Of a stretch of DNA of 64,000 bases, positions 10,493 to 23,790 are shown piece by piece. The position numbers and the translations under genes are program-made. The notes beneath the pieces were generated by a model. It made no database searches. It worked only from the letters and a program-made list of their open reading frames with translations, and had not been told where the DNA came from. The stretch comes from Diphasiastrum complanatum (lineage: Eukaryota; Streptophyta; Lycopodiopsida; Lycopodiales; Lycopodiaceae). Every line of letters starts with the position of its first letter. Position 1 is the stretch's first letter. The DNA is taken from assembly GCA_029204225.1 (NCBI GenBank), contig CM055102.1:36264585-36328584 (forward strand). The letters are read 5' to 3'.

Positions 10493-11620
10493 TCATGAGC
10501 TTGGATCATCCTTCCTTCTTGTTTCCAAGGGAATATGTGCAAAGCAAGCACTACCAAGTTCACTAAGGTGATCAACCTTAGGCTTCATCTTGAATAAAAC
10601 TTCATATGGTGCTATTCCTTCAAGAGCTCCAATACTCCTCAAAGCTTTAATCTTCAATGAGAATTTCTTCTCAACATATGCTTTGAATAATAAGGAATAA
10701 TCATACACCATAATACTTGAAGAGAGAAGATATGTGCATCTTGTGTAATCCTCCTCCTTTGAAATATTGGAAATATAAGAAACATCAAGAGAGTTCGCAC
10801 TCTCACCTGGATCCAATTTGTAGATGCCTTCAAATCTTGATCCATATGCAAGGATCTCACCATCCTTCTTAATCACACAATTGTCAATATTGAAATTGAC
10901 ATCAAAGCCACTATCAAGAAGTTGGCCAACACTTAAGATGTTCTTCGTAAGCTTTGGGACAAAAAGAACATTGTTGAGAAAGAGATCTTTAGAAGATGCA
11001 AGCTTCAAGGGAATAATCCCTACTCCTTCAATATTGCACTCATGCTTACTTGCAAAGTATATGGTCTTCTTGACTCCATCATAAGGCATAATACATGAAA
11101 AAAAGTGCTTGGAGCCACACATATGTGAAGATGCTCCACTATCAATATACCATGAGTCATCCTTGTTGAAGGTGGAAGAGGAGAAGCTTGATGCCAAAAG
11201 AGAGCCTTCTCCATCACTTGCAATATAGTCTTCTTTCTCATTGGTGATGTTGGCTTGATTGAGTTGATTCTTCTTCTTGAAGCAATTGGTGGCATAATGG
11301 CCTTTCTTGCCACAATAAAAGCACTTGATCATCTTCTTCTTGAGATTTGAATTAGAAGCATGAGAGGCATCCTCCTCCTCTCCATCTTGGTCTTTAGCTT
11401 TGTCATTAGAGAAGTGATGGTGTTGCTTCTTACTCCTCTCTTTGTGCTTGGCAAATAGAACTTTGCCATCATCATGATTGAGTGATAGCTTGTCCATCCT
11501 CAAGAGTTTGTACTCTTGTCTTGATTCTTCAGAAATAAGCACACTTTGAAGGGCCTCCAAACTTGGTAGCTCCTCCTTAATAGCATAGGATTGGACAAGG
11601 TTGTCATATTCATCTCTCAA
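10493..11620 (-). CDS. Gag C-terminus, CCHC knuckle, protease, integrase tail (internal deletion)
   Basis: The frame continues gag (QSVLISEESRQEYKLLRMDK), then the zinc knuckle CFYCGKKGHYATNCF, then the protease motif WYIDSGASSHMCGSKHFF and LTKNILSVGQLLDSGF. After YKLDPGE the sequence departs from copia. The family part resumes at GIAPYEVLFKMKPKVDHLSE and AHIPLETRRKDDPSS, the integrase C-terminal region, so the GAG-pre-integrase and catalytic DDE core are missing. A stop at 10493 is followed in another frame by GYSSIKEAFSVFTL (10489). Confidence 0.85.
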   Translation of the reverse strand: MRDEYDNLVQSYAIKEELPSLEALQSVLISEESRQEYKLLRMDKLSLNHDDGKVLFAKHKERSKKQHHHFSNDKAKDQDGEEEDASHASNSNLKKKMIKCFYCGKKGHYATNCFKKKNQLNQANITNEKEDYIASDGEGSLLASSFSSSTFNKDDSWYIDSGASSHMCGSKHFFSCIMPYDGVKKTIYFASKHECNIEGVGIIPLKLASSKDLFLNNVLFVPKLTKNILSVGQLLDSGFDVNFNIDNCVIKKDGEILAYGSRFEGIYKLDPGESANSLDVSYISNISKEEDYTRCTYLLSSSIMVYDYSLLFKAYVEKKFSLKIKALRSIGALEGIAPYEVLFKMKPKVDHLSELGSACFAHIPLETRRKDDPSS

Positions 11621-11640
11621 GCCATTAAGAATGACTTGGA

Positions 11641-12084
11641 CTAGCCACTTTGATTGATTGAGTCACCAATACATGCAAGCTCTCTATGAATATCCTTGAC
11701 TCTCAAAACATAATTAGATGCACTCTCATCACTCTTTTGACTACTTTGGAATATTTGATTTCTAAGAGTGAGGAGCCTAGAGGTGTTCTTAGCCTCATAG
11801 ATGGACTTGAGACAATCCCAAGCTTCCTTGGATGTAGAACAATCACCAATCTCCCTCAATATCTCATTAGAGACATTCATCTTAATGTAGTGGAGAGCCA
11901 TCCTAGCTCTCTTCTTGTATTTTTGTACTTCTTGAAGGACTTGAGGCTCCTCCTCAATCCCAAGTACAATGTCCATCACATCTTGGAGTATCAAGATGGA
12001 CTCCATCCTCAACTTCCATATTGAATAATTGGAAGTAGACAATCTCTCACTTGGTTGCAACAAGTATGAACTCATTGAAGTCAT
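11641..12084 (-). CDS. Copia Gag N-terminal part (gag-only element)
   Basis: Encodes the nucleocapsid precursor that packages the RNA. It starts MTSMSSYLLQPSERLSTSNY and includes SIWKLRMESILIL, CSTSKEAWDCLKSIYEAKN and LLTLRNQIFQSSQK, the standard copia gag region. It ends at SINQSG-stop, but a one-base shift near 11640 leads into LVQVILNGLRDEYDN, so one indel splits gag from the next frame. Confidence 0.85.
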   Translation of the reverse strand: MTSMSSYLLQPSERLSTSNYSIWKLRMESILILQDVMDIVLGIEEEPQVLQEVQKYKKRARMALHYIKMNVSNEILREIGDCSTSKEAWDCLKSIYEAKNTSRLLTLRNQIFQSSQKSDESASNYVLRVKDIHRELACIGDSINQSG

Positions 12085-12829
12085 GTAAAGTGGAGATAAA
12101 TAAAAGTGATGAACAAAAAATGTTGCTTCTCTCTCACTATAGGATCCAATAATGGTGTGCTACCATCTCCTATGCAAGATCTTGCAACAAACTGTGAGAT
12201 GATTCTCACTAGCTATCTCAATCTCTCCAAAACTAGATCTACTTCACATCAAATGATGGAGTATGGGCAAATTTAGGATCAAACACTCTTAGCACGTGTG
12301 AAATACACTAAGAAACCAAATTTGACTCAAATACAATGATATTGCATGAAACAAAATAGCTAAGATCTCAAAATAGTGCCTAGATCACATATAGATGAGA
12401 TTGGTAAGCATTCAACTGTGATTTTGGATCAAACAAGCAATCTTTTGACCAAACCAAATGTGTCCACCCAGGTCTAGGTGCCCTGCCTAACCCTCTTCAA
12501 AAGCTTATAACTTTTGATTGGCTCAACCAAATGGAATGAAACTGATTGCATCAGAAAGTAGACAAAAATAGCTTCAAAACAAGCTATCTAGCAAGATTTT
12601 TGGATCAAACATGAAAGAGAACTCCCAAACTGAAATTGGATGTTCCTCACACGTGTTTGAGCACCTGATTCCATACAGTACCAGGTCAGATCCAATCAAT
12701 GTCCTTTTGATCTCTTTTGATCCAAAATTGAACAAGATAGCTAGGAAAATGGGCCTTGACAATTTCTAGCTCAAGATTGATGAATAGTTTTCACTCAAAT
12801 GGATCAAAATGCATGGTAACCTTAGGTAG

Positions 12830-12841
12830 GCTCTGATACCA
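12830..12841 (-). other. Primer binding site of the gag-only element
   Basis: Minus strand TGGTATCAGAGC, a perfect complement of the usual initiator Met-tRNA primer, directly after the LTR. Confidence 0.92.
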
Positions 12842-13660
12842 TGTTGAATTTCACACGTGTGGATTGTCCACTACATGTACTTGTGATCTCCTAAGGTGTG
12901 TAGATGCACCAAGATCAAGACTAGATTGAGATTCAAGATCTATCTTTGATTCTATGGCAAAAACACACTACTACATGCATTCAATCACTTCCAACTCTCA
13001 CTCACACGTGTGGGAAGTGTTCCAAAAGAATTCTAAGTAAAAACAAGCTGCTCTCCTCGGGTAGAGAGAGAAAAACCATCAAGAGCTCTCGGGTAGAGAG
13101 AGAAAGCTAGAAATTCAATGACACTCAAAATCCACTCAATCTCAAAATCAATTAGATCCAAAAGGAGGAGTACAATGATACTAATAGATTCATGAGCTAC
13201 CACTATGCTTAACTATGATTGGATCACACTTTGCCACCTCTTAATCCTATTGGACCATTGATCCATGCACCTCTAAATTCTATTGGACTATATTTAAGCA
13301 CACCTCAATTTTCTATTGGACCTCACAAGGTTCCACCTCTAAATCCTATTGGACCTCTTAAGCTTCATAAACAAAAGCATGACACTTGTCTACACTCTAA
13401 TTGGCACAAGTTTGGCTCTATTTTGGCTCAATATTGGCATTACAAGTGGAAATGGATAATTTGCCATCTATGCCAAATTTGACCCTATCAACATCCTACA
13501 CCTAAATGCTTGACTATGAAATTCTATGAGACCCCTATATCAAACATTTTGATTTACTTTACAATTCTCCACACGTGGGAACATCCTCCACACATGTGAG
13601 ATTCACTTACAAACTTCTATCATAAAAAATACCAAGCTAGATTTTTGCCAATTTCTCATA
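12842..13660 (-). repeat. 5' LTR of the gag-only element
   Basis: 819 bp, about 99% like 8564-9384. The terminal CACA has become CATA at 13657-13660. It is followed directly by the GTTTT target duplication. Confidence 0.9.
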
Positions 13661-13979
13661 GTTTTGTGGATCAAAAAATTACTTATGGAGCTCAAGTGCA
13701 TCAAGGATGGAGATCTACCTATTATCATGTGTGAAAACATCTTGGCCCAAGATTTTGCCAACAATCCTATTTTTCATGCAAGGAGAAAACTTATTGAGAT
13801 TGCACACCACTTTGTAAGGGAAAGAGTCATTGGAAGAGATATCAACTTGGAGCATATTGGATCATCATCATATCTCCTCACCAAACCATTGCTCAAGAGG
13901 GCTTTCATCAAGTTCAGATCTAATCTTGGTTTGATTCTAAGATCCATGTTAAAGTAGATAGATATCTTTTAAGGAAGAG
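13661..13979 (+). pseudogene. Old copia F, RNase H right half
   Basis: Resumes F's RNase H after the nested element: VLWIKKLLMELKCIKDGDLP, NNPIFHARRKLIEIAHHFV, ERVIGRDINLEHI and LLTKPLLKRAFIKFRSNLGL, ending near 13957. A purine run AAGGAAGAG follows at 13971-13979. Confidence 0.85.
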
Positions 13980-14567
13980 TGTGAAATTGTAAAAGTCATC
14001 TATCATGAGTTTTGGGAGTCCTCTTTCAAAAACACTCATTGTACACTTGTAAATAAGTGATTAGGCCAATTTTAGAAGTGGATTAGCTCGTGGTAGTGTA
14101 CGCTAGTTACACTTGGCTTGATGCTAGAGGATTAGTGACATAGCACCCCTTGATCTCATTTGTCAATTTGGGCCAATGCACCAAATGGTCCAGGTGGCAT
14201 ATAGGAGGGGGTAGGTGGCGCTTTTAGAGGTCCAATCAATTTGCTTCATTTCCATACTCTTGGATCTCGAGCTACTATGAGTGTGAGTGAGGGTGAGTCC
14301 ATACTTAGTTTTTTGTAGCAAGATCTTGATGTAGCAAGCTCCAACACTTAGTATTTATTTCAAATTCTCTCTCTACTCAAGAGCTCTATGTAGAATTCTC
14401 TCTCTGCTCGAGAGCAAGCCAAATCTATACTTAGTTTTTTTCATCCAAAGTGTCAAGTAGAAGCTAGAATTGGATGCTAGCCTTGATATAGATGAAGATC
14501 CCAAGCTACCAATCACTCTTATTGATCATTTGTGGATCAATTAAGCCCTTTTCTTTGAAATTTGACA
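13980..14567 (+). repeat. 3' LTR of old copia F
   Basis: It begins TGTGAAATTG right after the purine tract. It contains CTCTCTCTACTCAAGAGCTC and CTCTGCTCGAGAGC phrases related to the other LTRs. The end at GAAATTTGACA is a best guess from the CA terminus. Confidence 0.5.
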
Positions 14568-15639
14568 TTATAGACTATTGTATAAACAACGAGATGAGAG
14601 AGAATTACAAGTGATCATTAAAGCATTAAAGTCAATAAAATGCATGTAAATGGAAAATCTACACAAGCTAGTAAGTGAAATATACATAAATTTTGTGTAG
14701 AATGAGATCCAAAAAGAGCATATACAAAAAAGTGATGGAGCTCATGCTGGTATGAGTGAATCTCACACACATGAGGGTGCCATGTGATTGTTTCTTAAGC
14801 TACTCCTAAGGTCTACCTTGAAAGTAGAGGCATCCAATCAAATTGCACCTCTCCAAAATTCCTAAATTCAAGGAAATTGACCGTAACTTATAGGAAATTG
14901 CCAAATGGCATTATCTACTCATGAGATTTGGTGCTAGCCTACCTAGGCCTATCCTTTACACATGGAAACATGGCCATCCAATGTGTGGAATCATTCAGAA
15001 TCTATGTACAATAAAATATAGTTTAATCAAGCTATTATTTGTATTTTTATCACACAATTGCTTTTTGGATCATCTGTATGTATGTTGGTATTAGTTGGCA
15101 TGGTCTCTTGTTTATACTTTGCATAAGATAACTTGCAAGATCTCTCTTCATAGGCCGTAGGGAAAATAAAAAAGAGGACATCAAAATTACTTGTAAAAGG
15201 CTTCCATAATTGCTTTGAGAAGAGGATTCTACTTATGCAATGGAAAATCAAATTTAAAATTTTCTTGATAGAAAGACTCACTGATCTCTACGCTTTTGTC
15301 TCCCCTATCCAAACTAGCCCTTTCAAACACTATACAATCTTGATTGGCTCCTTAAAGTTTTGTAGCAAATATCATTAGTACTTAGGATAATTCTTTCTTG
15401 TTTTTTCTACAAGATCTCACAATTCCAAATTAATGCCAAATTTTCTTCTTCTAGAATAGTCAACCTCCTAAACATCAACACCACAAATCTTGAATTGCTA
15501 TTGCTTTACATGAACGAGATTGAAGAGTTCATTGATATATTTGCTAGCATGTTTATTGTACATGAAAATTGCTAGAGAGCATAAATGATTGCTTGTGTCA
15601 AGAGAATTTAAATAAGAGTTGTCTTGTACATCACATAGT
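14568..15639. other. No gene recognised
   Basis: AT-rich sequence with only short random ORFs. A TCACACACATGAGGG phrase near 14760 hints at LTR-derived DNA, but no element edge was found. Confidence 0.4.
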
Positions 15640-17230
15640 TGATCAAGAGGTGGGGGAGTTATAGAGAGGTGGTATGAGATATGGTGAAGTTGGATTTTGT
15701 CATTTTTTTTAACATATAGATAAGTTTTTGTGTCAAAGTTTGAAGCCCCATAGGATTGTTGGGTGCATTTTCTTTTTGAGAGTTGGTAGAAGTTATAGCT
15801 TTTGAGCACTTCCCTCATCATATCTCATTATTCCAATCCATATAGTTAGGCGGCAAGCCCCTAACCCGCCATTGCAATAATCTTAAAGTTAGGCACTCAT
15901 GCTTTGGCCCATAGTAATTTCTTTTCCCATATAATAGAATTGTTACTCAAGACTTAATAAGAAGTCTAGACTTAAAACTAATGGGGACCCACAACAATGA
16001 GAATAATAAAATAGTTTCTAATGATTTTATAACAAATAATAGTAAAATAATAAAATAGTTTCTATTGATTTACAGCAAATAAATTTCTCATTTACTTGGC
16101 ATACATGTTTCCTAAACAAAATTTTCATCACTCATATTCTTCTAAAGTAAGTCATTTGTGCTAATCAATAATGACAATTACTTTCATCTTGTACATTAAA
16201 TAGTCACTTCCACCAACCAATCATTTGAGGCACTAATAGTGTATCGACATAAAGTTGAACCATGTTTGCACTTTGAATTTCAATGGAGAATTAATTCTTA
16301 TATGTAAAACTTTCACAAGGAGCAAATTTGGATCAAATAAATGACGCTAGTACAACAAGTGTTGGTAATAAAAAAATATACATTAAAATTTTCACACACA
16401 TTATGCAAAATCATAGCCAATCAACAGACTTAAAATGATATGTACACATATTCGGAGTTACGAGAGGAAGGTATGAGCTATGGTAGAGTCAGATCATGCC
16501 ACCTTTTTTAACATACTTAATTCATTGTTTATCTCAAAATTTAAGTCTCATCATTGTTAGATATTTATTCTATCTTTTTCTTTTTTTTGAGATTTGATAG
16601 GAGCTATAGATTTTGAGCCACTTCCATCGTTTAACATCATTCCAATCCACACAGGTATGCAGGTTATCATCGCTATGGCCCTAAATTTATAACCACTCGT
16701 GCTTCTATCTTTAATAATCATTGTTCTTTTTCACATTAATATACTGCTACTCAGAACTTATCATTGTGTCTAAACTTACAAGCTAATGGGGACTCACAAG
16801 AACAAAAAGCACAATAATATTGTTCGAAATGATTTGCAACAAATCAATTTTTCATTTACTCGGCATACGTGTTCACTAGACATATTTATTATATTCTTTT
16901 AAAATATTTTATTTGAAATTAAAGCCTAAGCCTAATCAATACAACTGTTTGCTTTTAATTTGTACATTACATATTAACTTTCACCAATCAATCATTTGAG
17001 GCAATCGTAGTGTATTGGCATAAAGTTGAACTACCTTTTGCACTTTGGATATTGATAGATAACTACTTCGATGTAAAAATTCCACAAGGAGAAATTTTAA
17101 ATCAAATTATTGATGTTGGTATGTGCAAATGTTGGTAAGGAAAAAAAAATGATGTGCAAATAAGGTCACACCACATTATGCAAGAATCATATTCAATCAC
17201 TTGAAATGATATAAATACATACAAATGATA
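15640..17230. repeat. Two-copy tandem repeat, ~790-bp unit
   Basis: Units at about 15640-16440 and 16441-17230 share, in order, GGTATGAGATATGG / GGTATGAGCTATGG, a T-run with AACATA, GAGATTTGATAGGAGCTATAG-like phrases, CATTCCAATCCA, CTAATGGGGAC(C/T)CACAA, TTCTCATTTACTTGGCATAC, ATCATTTGAGGCA and CATTATGCAA. The units are well diverged. No coding capacity was seen. Confidence 0.6.
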
Positions 17231-18150
<920 letters not shown>

Positions 18151-19866
18151 ATAAAAGACTCTAAATTTTTGCCATCAAAAAGTCATTTGCATATAGCAAC
18201 AGATCTTTTGATTGGGCATGTTGTCCTCTATTAAACGTTCAAGTATAAACTAGAATTTGAACTATGATTCGTCAATACTAAATCAGCAAATCTATATTCC
18301 ATACTTGAGAATAAGAGAACATTATTATTACTTTTCTTAGAAGACACACGAGTCGCTCTAAAAAGTCCTTTCCACGAGGAAAGTTTTGGACTCATCCAAC
18401 TCACTCACGATGCCTTTATAAGAATTGTAATCCTCAAAACGTCCTTACTTAGGAATGGTACCCAGTGTCATTCCAAAGTAAGGGCCCCATCTAGAATGCA
18501 TCTGGATTCAATTACTCTTAAGTTTTAGTCTAGAATAACTTAAGATTCATTGGCACTTCATTATCGTGAAGCTCTGACTTCTGATTACCCACCACTATCC
18601 AACTCATTTTGAATTTTCGAGATAGCATACAATTCTTTTCCATTGAGAAAAGATTAAAACCAAAAGTTCTTGTGTATTCTATGCACATAGACCTTTAAAT
18701 GAATCAAAATTGACTCATAAAGGTTGCAACTTATAAGCGATACATTTCAACAACAATATCCATAAGTAAGGTTATATTGTTGATTCAAACAACTAACTCA
18801 GAAGTATTGCTCCTGACTCGGTTACCTGTATCGGATTGAGATAATATTTGAATGTCTAGGTGTGGATCCAAAACACCACATTCAATCTGATTCTAATCCA
18901 ACCTAGGTTTAGAACCAATTTCATAGAGAAATTACTATTACCTAGCGAACAATTGTCTCCTTACAATTCTCATCAATATGCCTATGTTTTAATGACTAGT
19001 TTATGCATGCATATAAACTCAGTTCACGAAATACATTATAAATCCACAGATTAAGAACTTGCAAAAAGAAATCATGATCTGACAAAATGATTCACCACAT
19101 AGCATATCTCTACAAATTCCACCCAATCTGCAACCTACACTTTTTAACTGAGAATCCTATAGCTCAGATAATCTCTAAGAGAAAATATTTCTCAAAGAGT
19201 GATATTTCACAACCAAAATCTCAACCGAAGATTATCTCAAAAGAATATATTGGTAAAGTGAATTTCATTCCTTGTATCAACTCACGGATCCTCGTCTACA
19301 CTAAGATCAAGCTGATTCCACTCAGCAAGGAACATGTTTCAACAAACTTTTCTTGTAATAGACATTTCTAGTTTTGATACAAATTAATTGGACTTGTAAT
19401 CAACAACTCTTCTACTACTTACATCTTGTAACTAGATATTTATTATAATCCTTAGAGGATTTTTATAAAATGAAAATATCATATCGTTCTTGATTCAAGA
19501 AACATGTCCTCAACTATCCAAGTACTGGATTCCTCTTGGAATCTTTGATAGATGTTTCTTCGTTCTATTCTTCCTACTTCTCCCCCTTTTAACAAGAAAC
19601 CACATGAGTTTCCAAAGAGGTGCATATCAGCATAGATATGCCCAAGGAGAAGTTACATAGAAGAATTAAAAAAGTCTTTAAAGTCAAGAAACATGTTGCA
19701 TTAATAGTATCAAATAAGTTAATGTCCCTAAGCTTTTTCCTGAATGACTTGTCTAAAGATTTTCTTTGTTACACTTATAGAAAATTGATCTATAAATCAG
19801 AAAAGAATTTATTGAAGATTCATATAAGAGAACCAATTTTTAAAAAACAATTTCATTATTCATTCA
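18151..19866. other. No gene recognised
   Basis: About 1.7 kb of AT-rich DNA. Short open frames show no family motif and no splice continuity that I could follow. Confidence 0.4.
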
Positions 19867-20607
19867 TGTGACATCCTCCAAGGTCGACTTGTCAAGTTGA
19901 CTGACTATTGTCGAGGACCATCAAACGACTAGCCTGACTTAATTGACTATCGGCAACAACACGCTCGACTCCAAACAATTGAATACCTCTCACACCCACT
20001 TCCTGTACTGTGCAACTACCTGGACAATGATAGCAGCAGCCACAATCTACTCCAGATGGCGCAACGGCTCCACACCACCGTCTTGTAGATACATCTGCAC
20101 AATTGTAAATTGTATATAGATACAAGAATTGTAATCAATCAGATAGAATTAATCAGAGATAGACACAGTAGATGCTTTCACGTATCAATTTTTTCTTTCA
20201 GACTGATTGTCAGTAATAAGCTCATAGCTTTTACAAAACAGAGTTAGCTTTCTGAGCACATGGTTTTGCCCACTATTGCCTTGTGCTCATAGCATCAATT
20301 TGACTTGTATTTCTATAAATTAGTCTGAATCAATTATTGTCTCAGTTTTGTGTTCAGTGTCTTTGTCAAAATTGTATGTTTCGCTATTATATTTATTGTT
20401 TGAATTTTTTACTGCTTTGTCTGATTGTCTGCTCTTTTACTTCCGCAAACAACCACACAATCAAACTTTGTTTTGTGTTCGCCTACTGTTGTAGTAGTGC
20501 ACGCACCGAAGGAATTAGTCGACCACCGCTTTTATGCAGCAGTAGGATCGTTTCAGTCCAATTGTTTGACCAGTCGGTCCACCACGAATTCATATCCATT
20601 CTCGACA
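19867..20607 (+). repeat. LTR (5' type) followed by primer site
   Basis: The block ends ..CTCGACA directly before TGGTATCAGAAC, so it is the 5' LTR of a plus-strand element. A TGTGACATCC start at 19867 is likely. No coding interior follows; family D copy 2 starts within 380 bp. Confidence 0.6.
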
Positions 20608-20753
20608 TGGTATCAGAACCTCTTTGATTCCTTAAAATGATACCTACATTGTATCAGAAGCGATTTTATATCAGAGCTATTGGTATCAGAGCCTATTTGA
20701 TTCCTTAATATGATACCTACATTGTATTAGAAATGGCTTTATATCATTGTTAT
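20608..20753 (+). repeat. Tandemly duplicated primer-site leader (2 x 73 bp)
   Basis: 20608-20680 and 20681-20753 both begin TGGTATCAGA(A/G)CC and continue TTTGATTCCTTAA.ATGATACC, differing at a few bases. The second copy has the perfect TGGTATCAGAGC. The first, nearest the LTR, is the functional position but carries a mismatch. Confidence 0.85.
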
Positions 20754-20984
20754 AGCCCGATAAGCTTCTCAAAGGACATGGTTCTATCATCCGATAGAAC
20801 AATTGTTTTCTTGTTCTATAAATCGCATTAGATTTTCATTCTTAAGTCACTTATAGTTATTACTATCACTGTTACAATCTCAAAATCCTAAGGTCATAAT
20901 AGAAACTGAACGCTCATGATCCACCCCGTTGTAGGACCTAATTCGGGTCCACCCTCCAGTGCCCTAGCTCGTGACCTCTAACAA
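20754..20984 (+). other. Leader remnant without gene
   Basis: Short stretch between the primer-site repeat and family D copy 2. It is probably leader of the truncated LTR element; no coding motif. Confidence 0.3.
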
Positions 20985-21593
20985 AAACGTATGCACTCTA
21001 CTGCAATTAGGTGGTTTTTGATTGATGCTCTTCAAATTATGATTTAAATTATTCAACGTTTTTTTTCTTTTAGATTATATCCATCATGCATAAGTGAATG
21101 GGAGCCAGCACAATCACTTAAAAGAATATTGGATGTGATTCACTTTGATGTTGGAAAGCTGCAATACAGAGGAAGAAGTCCAAAGAAACTTGCAAATAGT
21201 GGTATATGTTTTTATGAATCTATATATATGCCACAAACGGATGGAGGTTCCATTGTCTAGTTTTCAGAGTGATGAGTGGCCTACAAGTGACATTGTTTCT
21301 GAATCCTTCAGATGCAAGCTTCTCATTGATGTTGGAAATGCCATGAAGATAAGTACGGGTTCAAAAATTATTCACCTAAGTTGGTTTATCTCGTTGCATA
21401 TATTTGTTGAATTTTTCTCAGGTTCTAGTGTTCAAAGGACACCAACTTTATTTGTTTGCAAGGATTTATTAAATGAGACTTTGTCAGATCTCATGGATCA
21501 AGGCTGGGATAGTAAAACAAATAATGATATAGAATGCAAGATTAAAAATTTGTCGACGATCTTCCATTATTATATCGAAAAATAAATGCTAAG
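20985..21593 (+). pseudogene. Family D copy 2
   Basis: Aligns with 3515-4150. It keeps the intron acceptor TTTCTTTTAG at 21073 and encodes SEWEPAQSLKRILDVIHFDV, KLQYRGRSPKKLANSGICFY, DEWPTSDIVSESFRCKLLID, MKISTGSKIIHLSWFISLH, TPTLFVCKDLLNETLSDLMD and QGWDSKTNNDIECKIKNL. A short deletion and stop near 21255 break the frame. The copy is cut at 21594 by a gypsy LTR. Function unknown. Confidence 0.5.
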
Positions 21594-22229
<636 letters not shown>

Positions 22230-22239
22230 TTCTTTCCCC

Positions 22240-22677
22240 CTTAAACCATTTCTATTTCTAGAAATGAAAACTAGGGAAATTCTTCTTTATGCTTTTGACC
22301 CTCTCCCATGAATCATCATCCTCAGTCCGTCCCTTTCACCTGATCAAGCACTCATAGATAGAATGATTCCTCAATTGTTTATCTCTAGTTTTGAGTACCT
22401 TTTCAGGTTCCAAAGGAACACTAAGCGATGAGTCCTCCAAATGGGTAAGATCTTCCTCTGAACCAACTACGTCACCTTCATGTAAACTTAATTTCAAACG
22501 GCTTACATGAAACACAGGGTGAGCTATAGTCTTGTTCTGAAGATCTAGTTCGTAAGCTAAAGAACTAATTTTCTTTATAATCCGAAACGGTCCACAATAC
22601 CTCATAGACAATTTATGATGCTTCCCTGTACTCATAGTCTTAGAATCCTTAGGTAGGTGAACTGAACGAGTTGTCAT
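22240..22677 (-). pseudogene. Ty3/gypsy integrase C-terminus and chromodomain
   Basis: Encodes KLSMRYCGPFRIIKKISSLA, YELDLQNKTIAHPVFHVSRL, then PEKVLKTRDKQLRNHSIYEC and, after a stop in place of the expected Trp codon near 22340, KGRTEDDDSWERVKSIKKNF. This is the integrase tail plus a chromodomain of the chromovirus clade, which guides insertion to heterochromatin. Purine tract and LTR follow. The 5' rest is missing. Confidence 0.85.
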
Positions 22678-22689
22678 TCACCTAGATTT

Positions 22690-22905
22690 CTACGGATCTA
22701 TATCTTTCGCTGAGAGAAAAATATGAACCAGATTTCCATTTTGGTAACATTTGAAACATTGTTCAGGCCGAAAGAAATGTGGGCAGTGTAGAGTCAGAAA
22801 CACAAGGGACTCAACTAACTAAGAAAGATAAAAAAATTGTGGAACAGTTCACCATTCGAGATGGATTACTATTTCGGAATGGGAAAGTTTGCATACCTGA
22901 CTTCT
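22690..22905 (+). pseudogene. Ty3/gypsy linker/integrase N-terminal fragment
   Basis: The plus strand encodes KIVEQFTIRDGLLFRNGKVC IPDF, the typical region before the gypsy integrase zinc finger. It lies head to head with the minus-strand integrase fragment 12 bp away and is fused directly to family D copy 3. Confidence 0.65.
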
Positions 22906-23790
22906 TTCTGAATCCTTCAGATGCAAGCTTCTCTTGGATGTTAGAAATGCCATGAAGATAAGTACGGGTTCGAAAAGTGTTCACCTAATTTAGTTTCTCT
23001 CATTTCATATATTTGTTGATTTTTTCTCAAGTGCAAGTGTTCGAAGGACACCAACTTTATTTGTTTGCAAGAATTTATCAAATGAGTTTTTGTCATATTT
23101 TTTGGATCAAGACTAGGATAGTAAAACAAATAATGATATAGAATCTAGGATAAATGATCTCTCATTATCATAACAAAAAACACATGCTCAGTCTCACATT
23201 TAGCTATTAGAGGTTCAAGAAAATTGATGTTACACGGCTACCACTAGATCAAGACATCCAAATAAATGGTCACACAGACCGAAAGAAGATAAGCATCATA
23301 CCCAACGAAGAATTTTTTACTATGATTGAGGTGGAAGAGCATTGAAGCCTTGATTATATCAGAGCAGAACTCATGCTATTACAAACCAATCTACACACTT
23401 ATTCAGATTCATCATCAATGGAAGACTCATAAGTACTCTATGTTTATCGCCAGTTCAAAATAAATAACATAATTTGCAATGACACATTCACTAATATTTG
23501 TCTTGTTACAGTTGCAAAAAATATAGGAGCTGATAACGTGCCGCAAAGATCTACCTACAACAATCACCATTGTGGAAGAGAAATAGATTCAAATATAGTT
23601 CAGTAAAATCTTTGTATAGACTATTTCATTCAATAAATGAAAGCCCAAGTTGGGCATCAATACATATTTTTTGGGCTCCCAAATTCAATAAAATGGAGCT
23701 GCATTTGACATATACTTGTATATGTTCCTATCAATTGTATACATTTTGTATCTATGTTTGTTTTGTGATATCTATATTTTTTCAATCTTT
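22906..23790 (+). pseudogene. Family D copy 3
   Basis: Aligns with about 3865-4790 of copy 1, including TTTATTTGTTTGCAAG, the region of the last intron and the downstream CATTCAATAAATGAAAGCCC segment. The frames are broken more often than in copies 1 and 2. Because it overlaps the segment held by copy 2, it is an independent copy and not the other half of copy 2. Confidence 0.5.

Larger units (their letters stand above)
8564..13660 (-). mobile_element. Young nested gag-only LTR retrotransposon (TR-GAG-like)
   Basis: A complete insertion: LTRs 8564-9384 and 12842-13660, a 5-bp target duplication GTTTT (8559-8563 and 13661-13665), a primer site beside the right LTR and a purine tract beside the left one, so it runs on the minus strand. 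The LTRs differ at only about seven places over 820 bp, so the insertion is recent. The 3.46-kb interior keeps gag, zinc knuckle and protease, then jumps to the integrase C-terminal part. I found no integrase core, no YVDD reverse transcriptase and no RNase H. It must therefore have been moved by enzymes of other elements. Confidence 0.88.
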
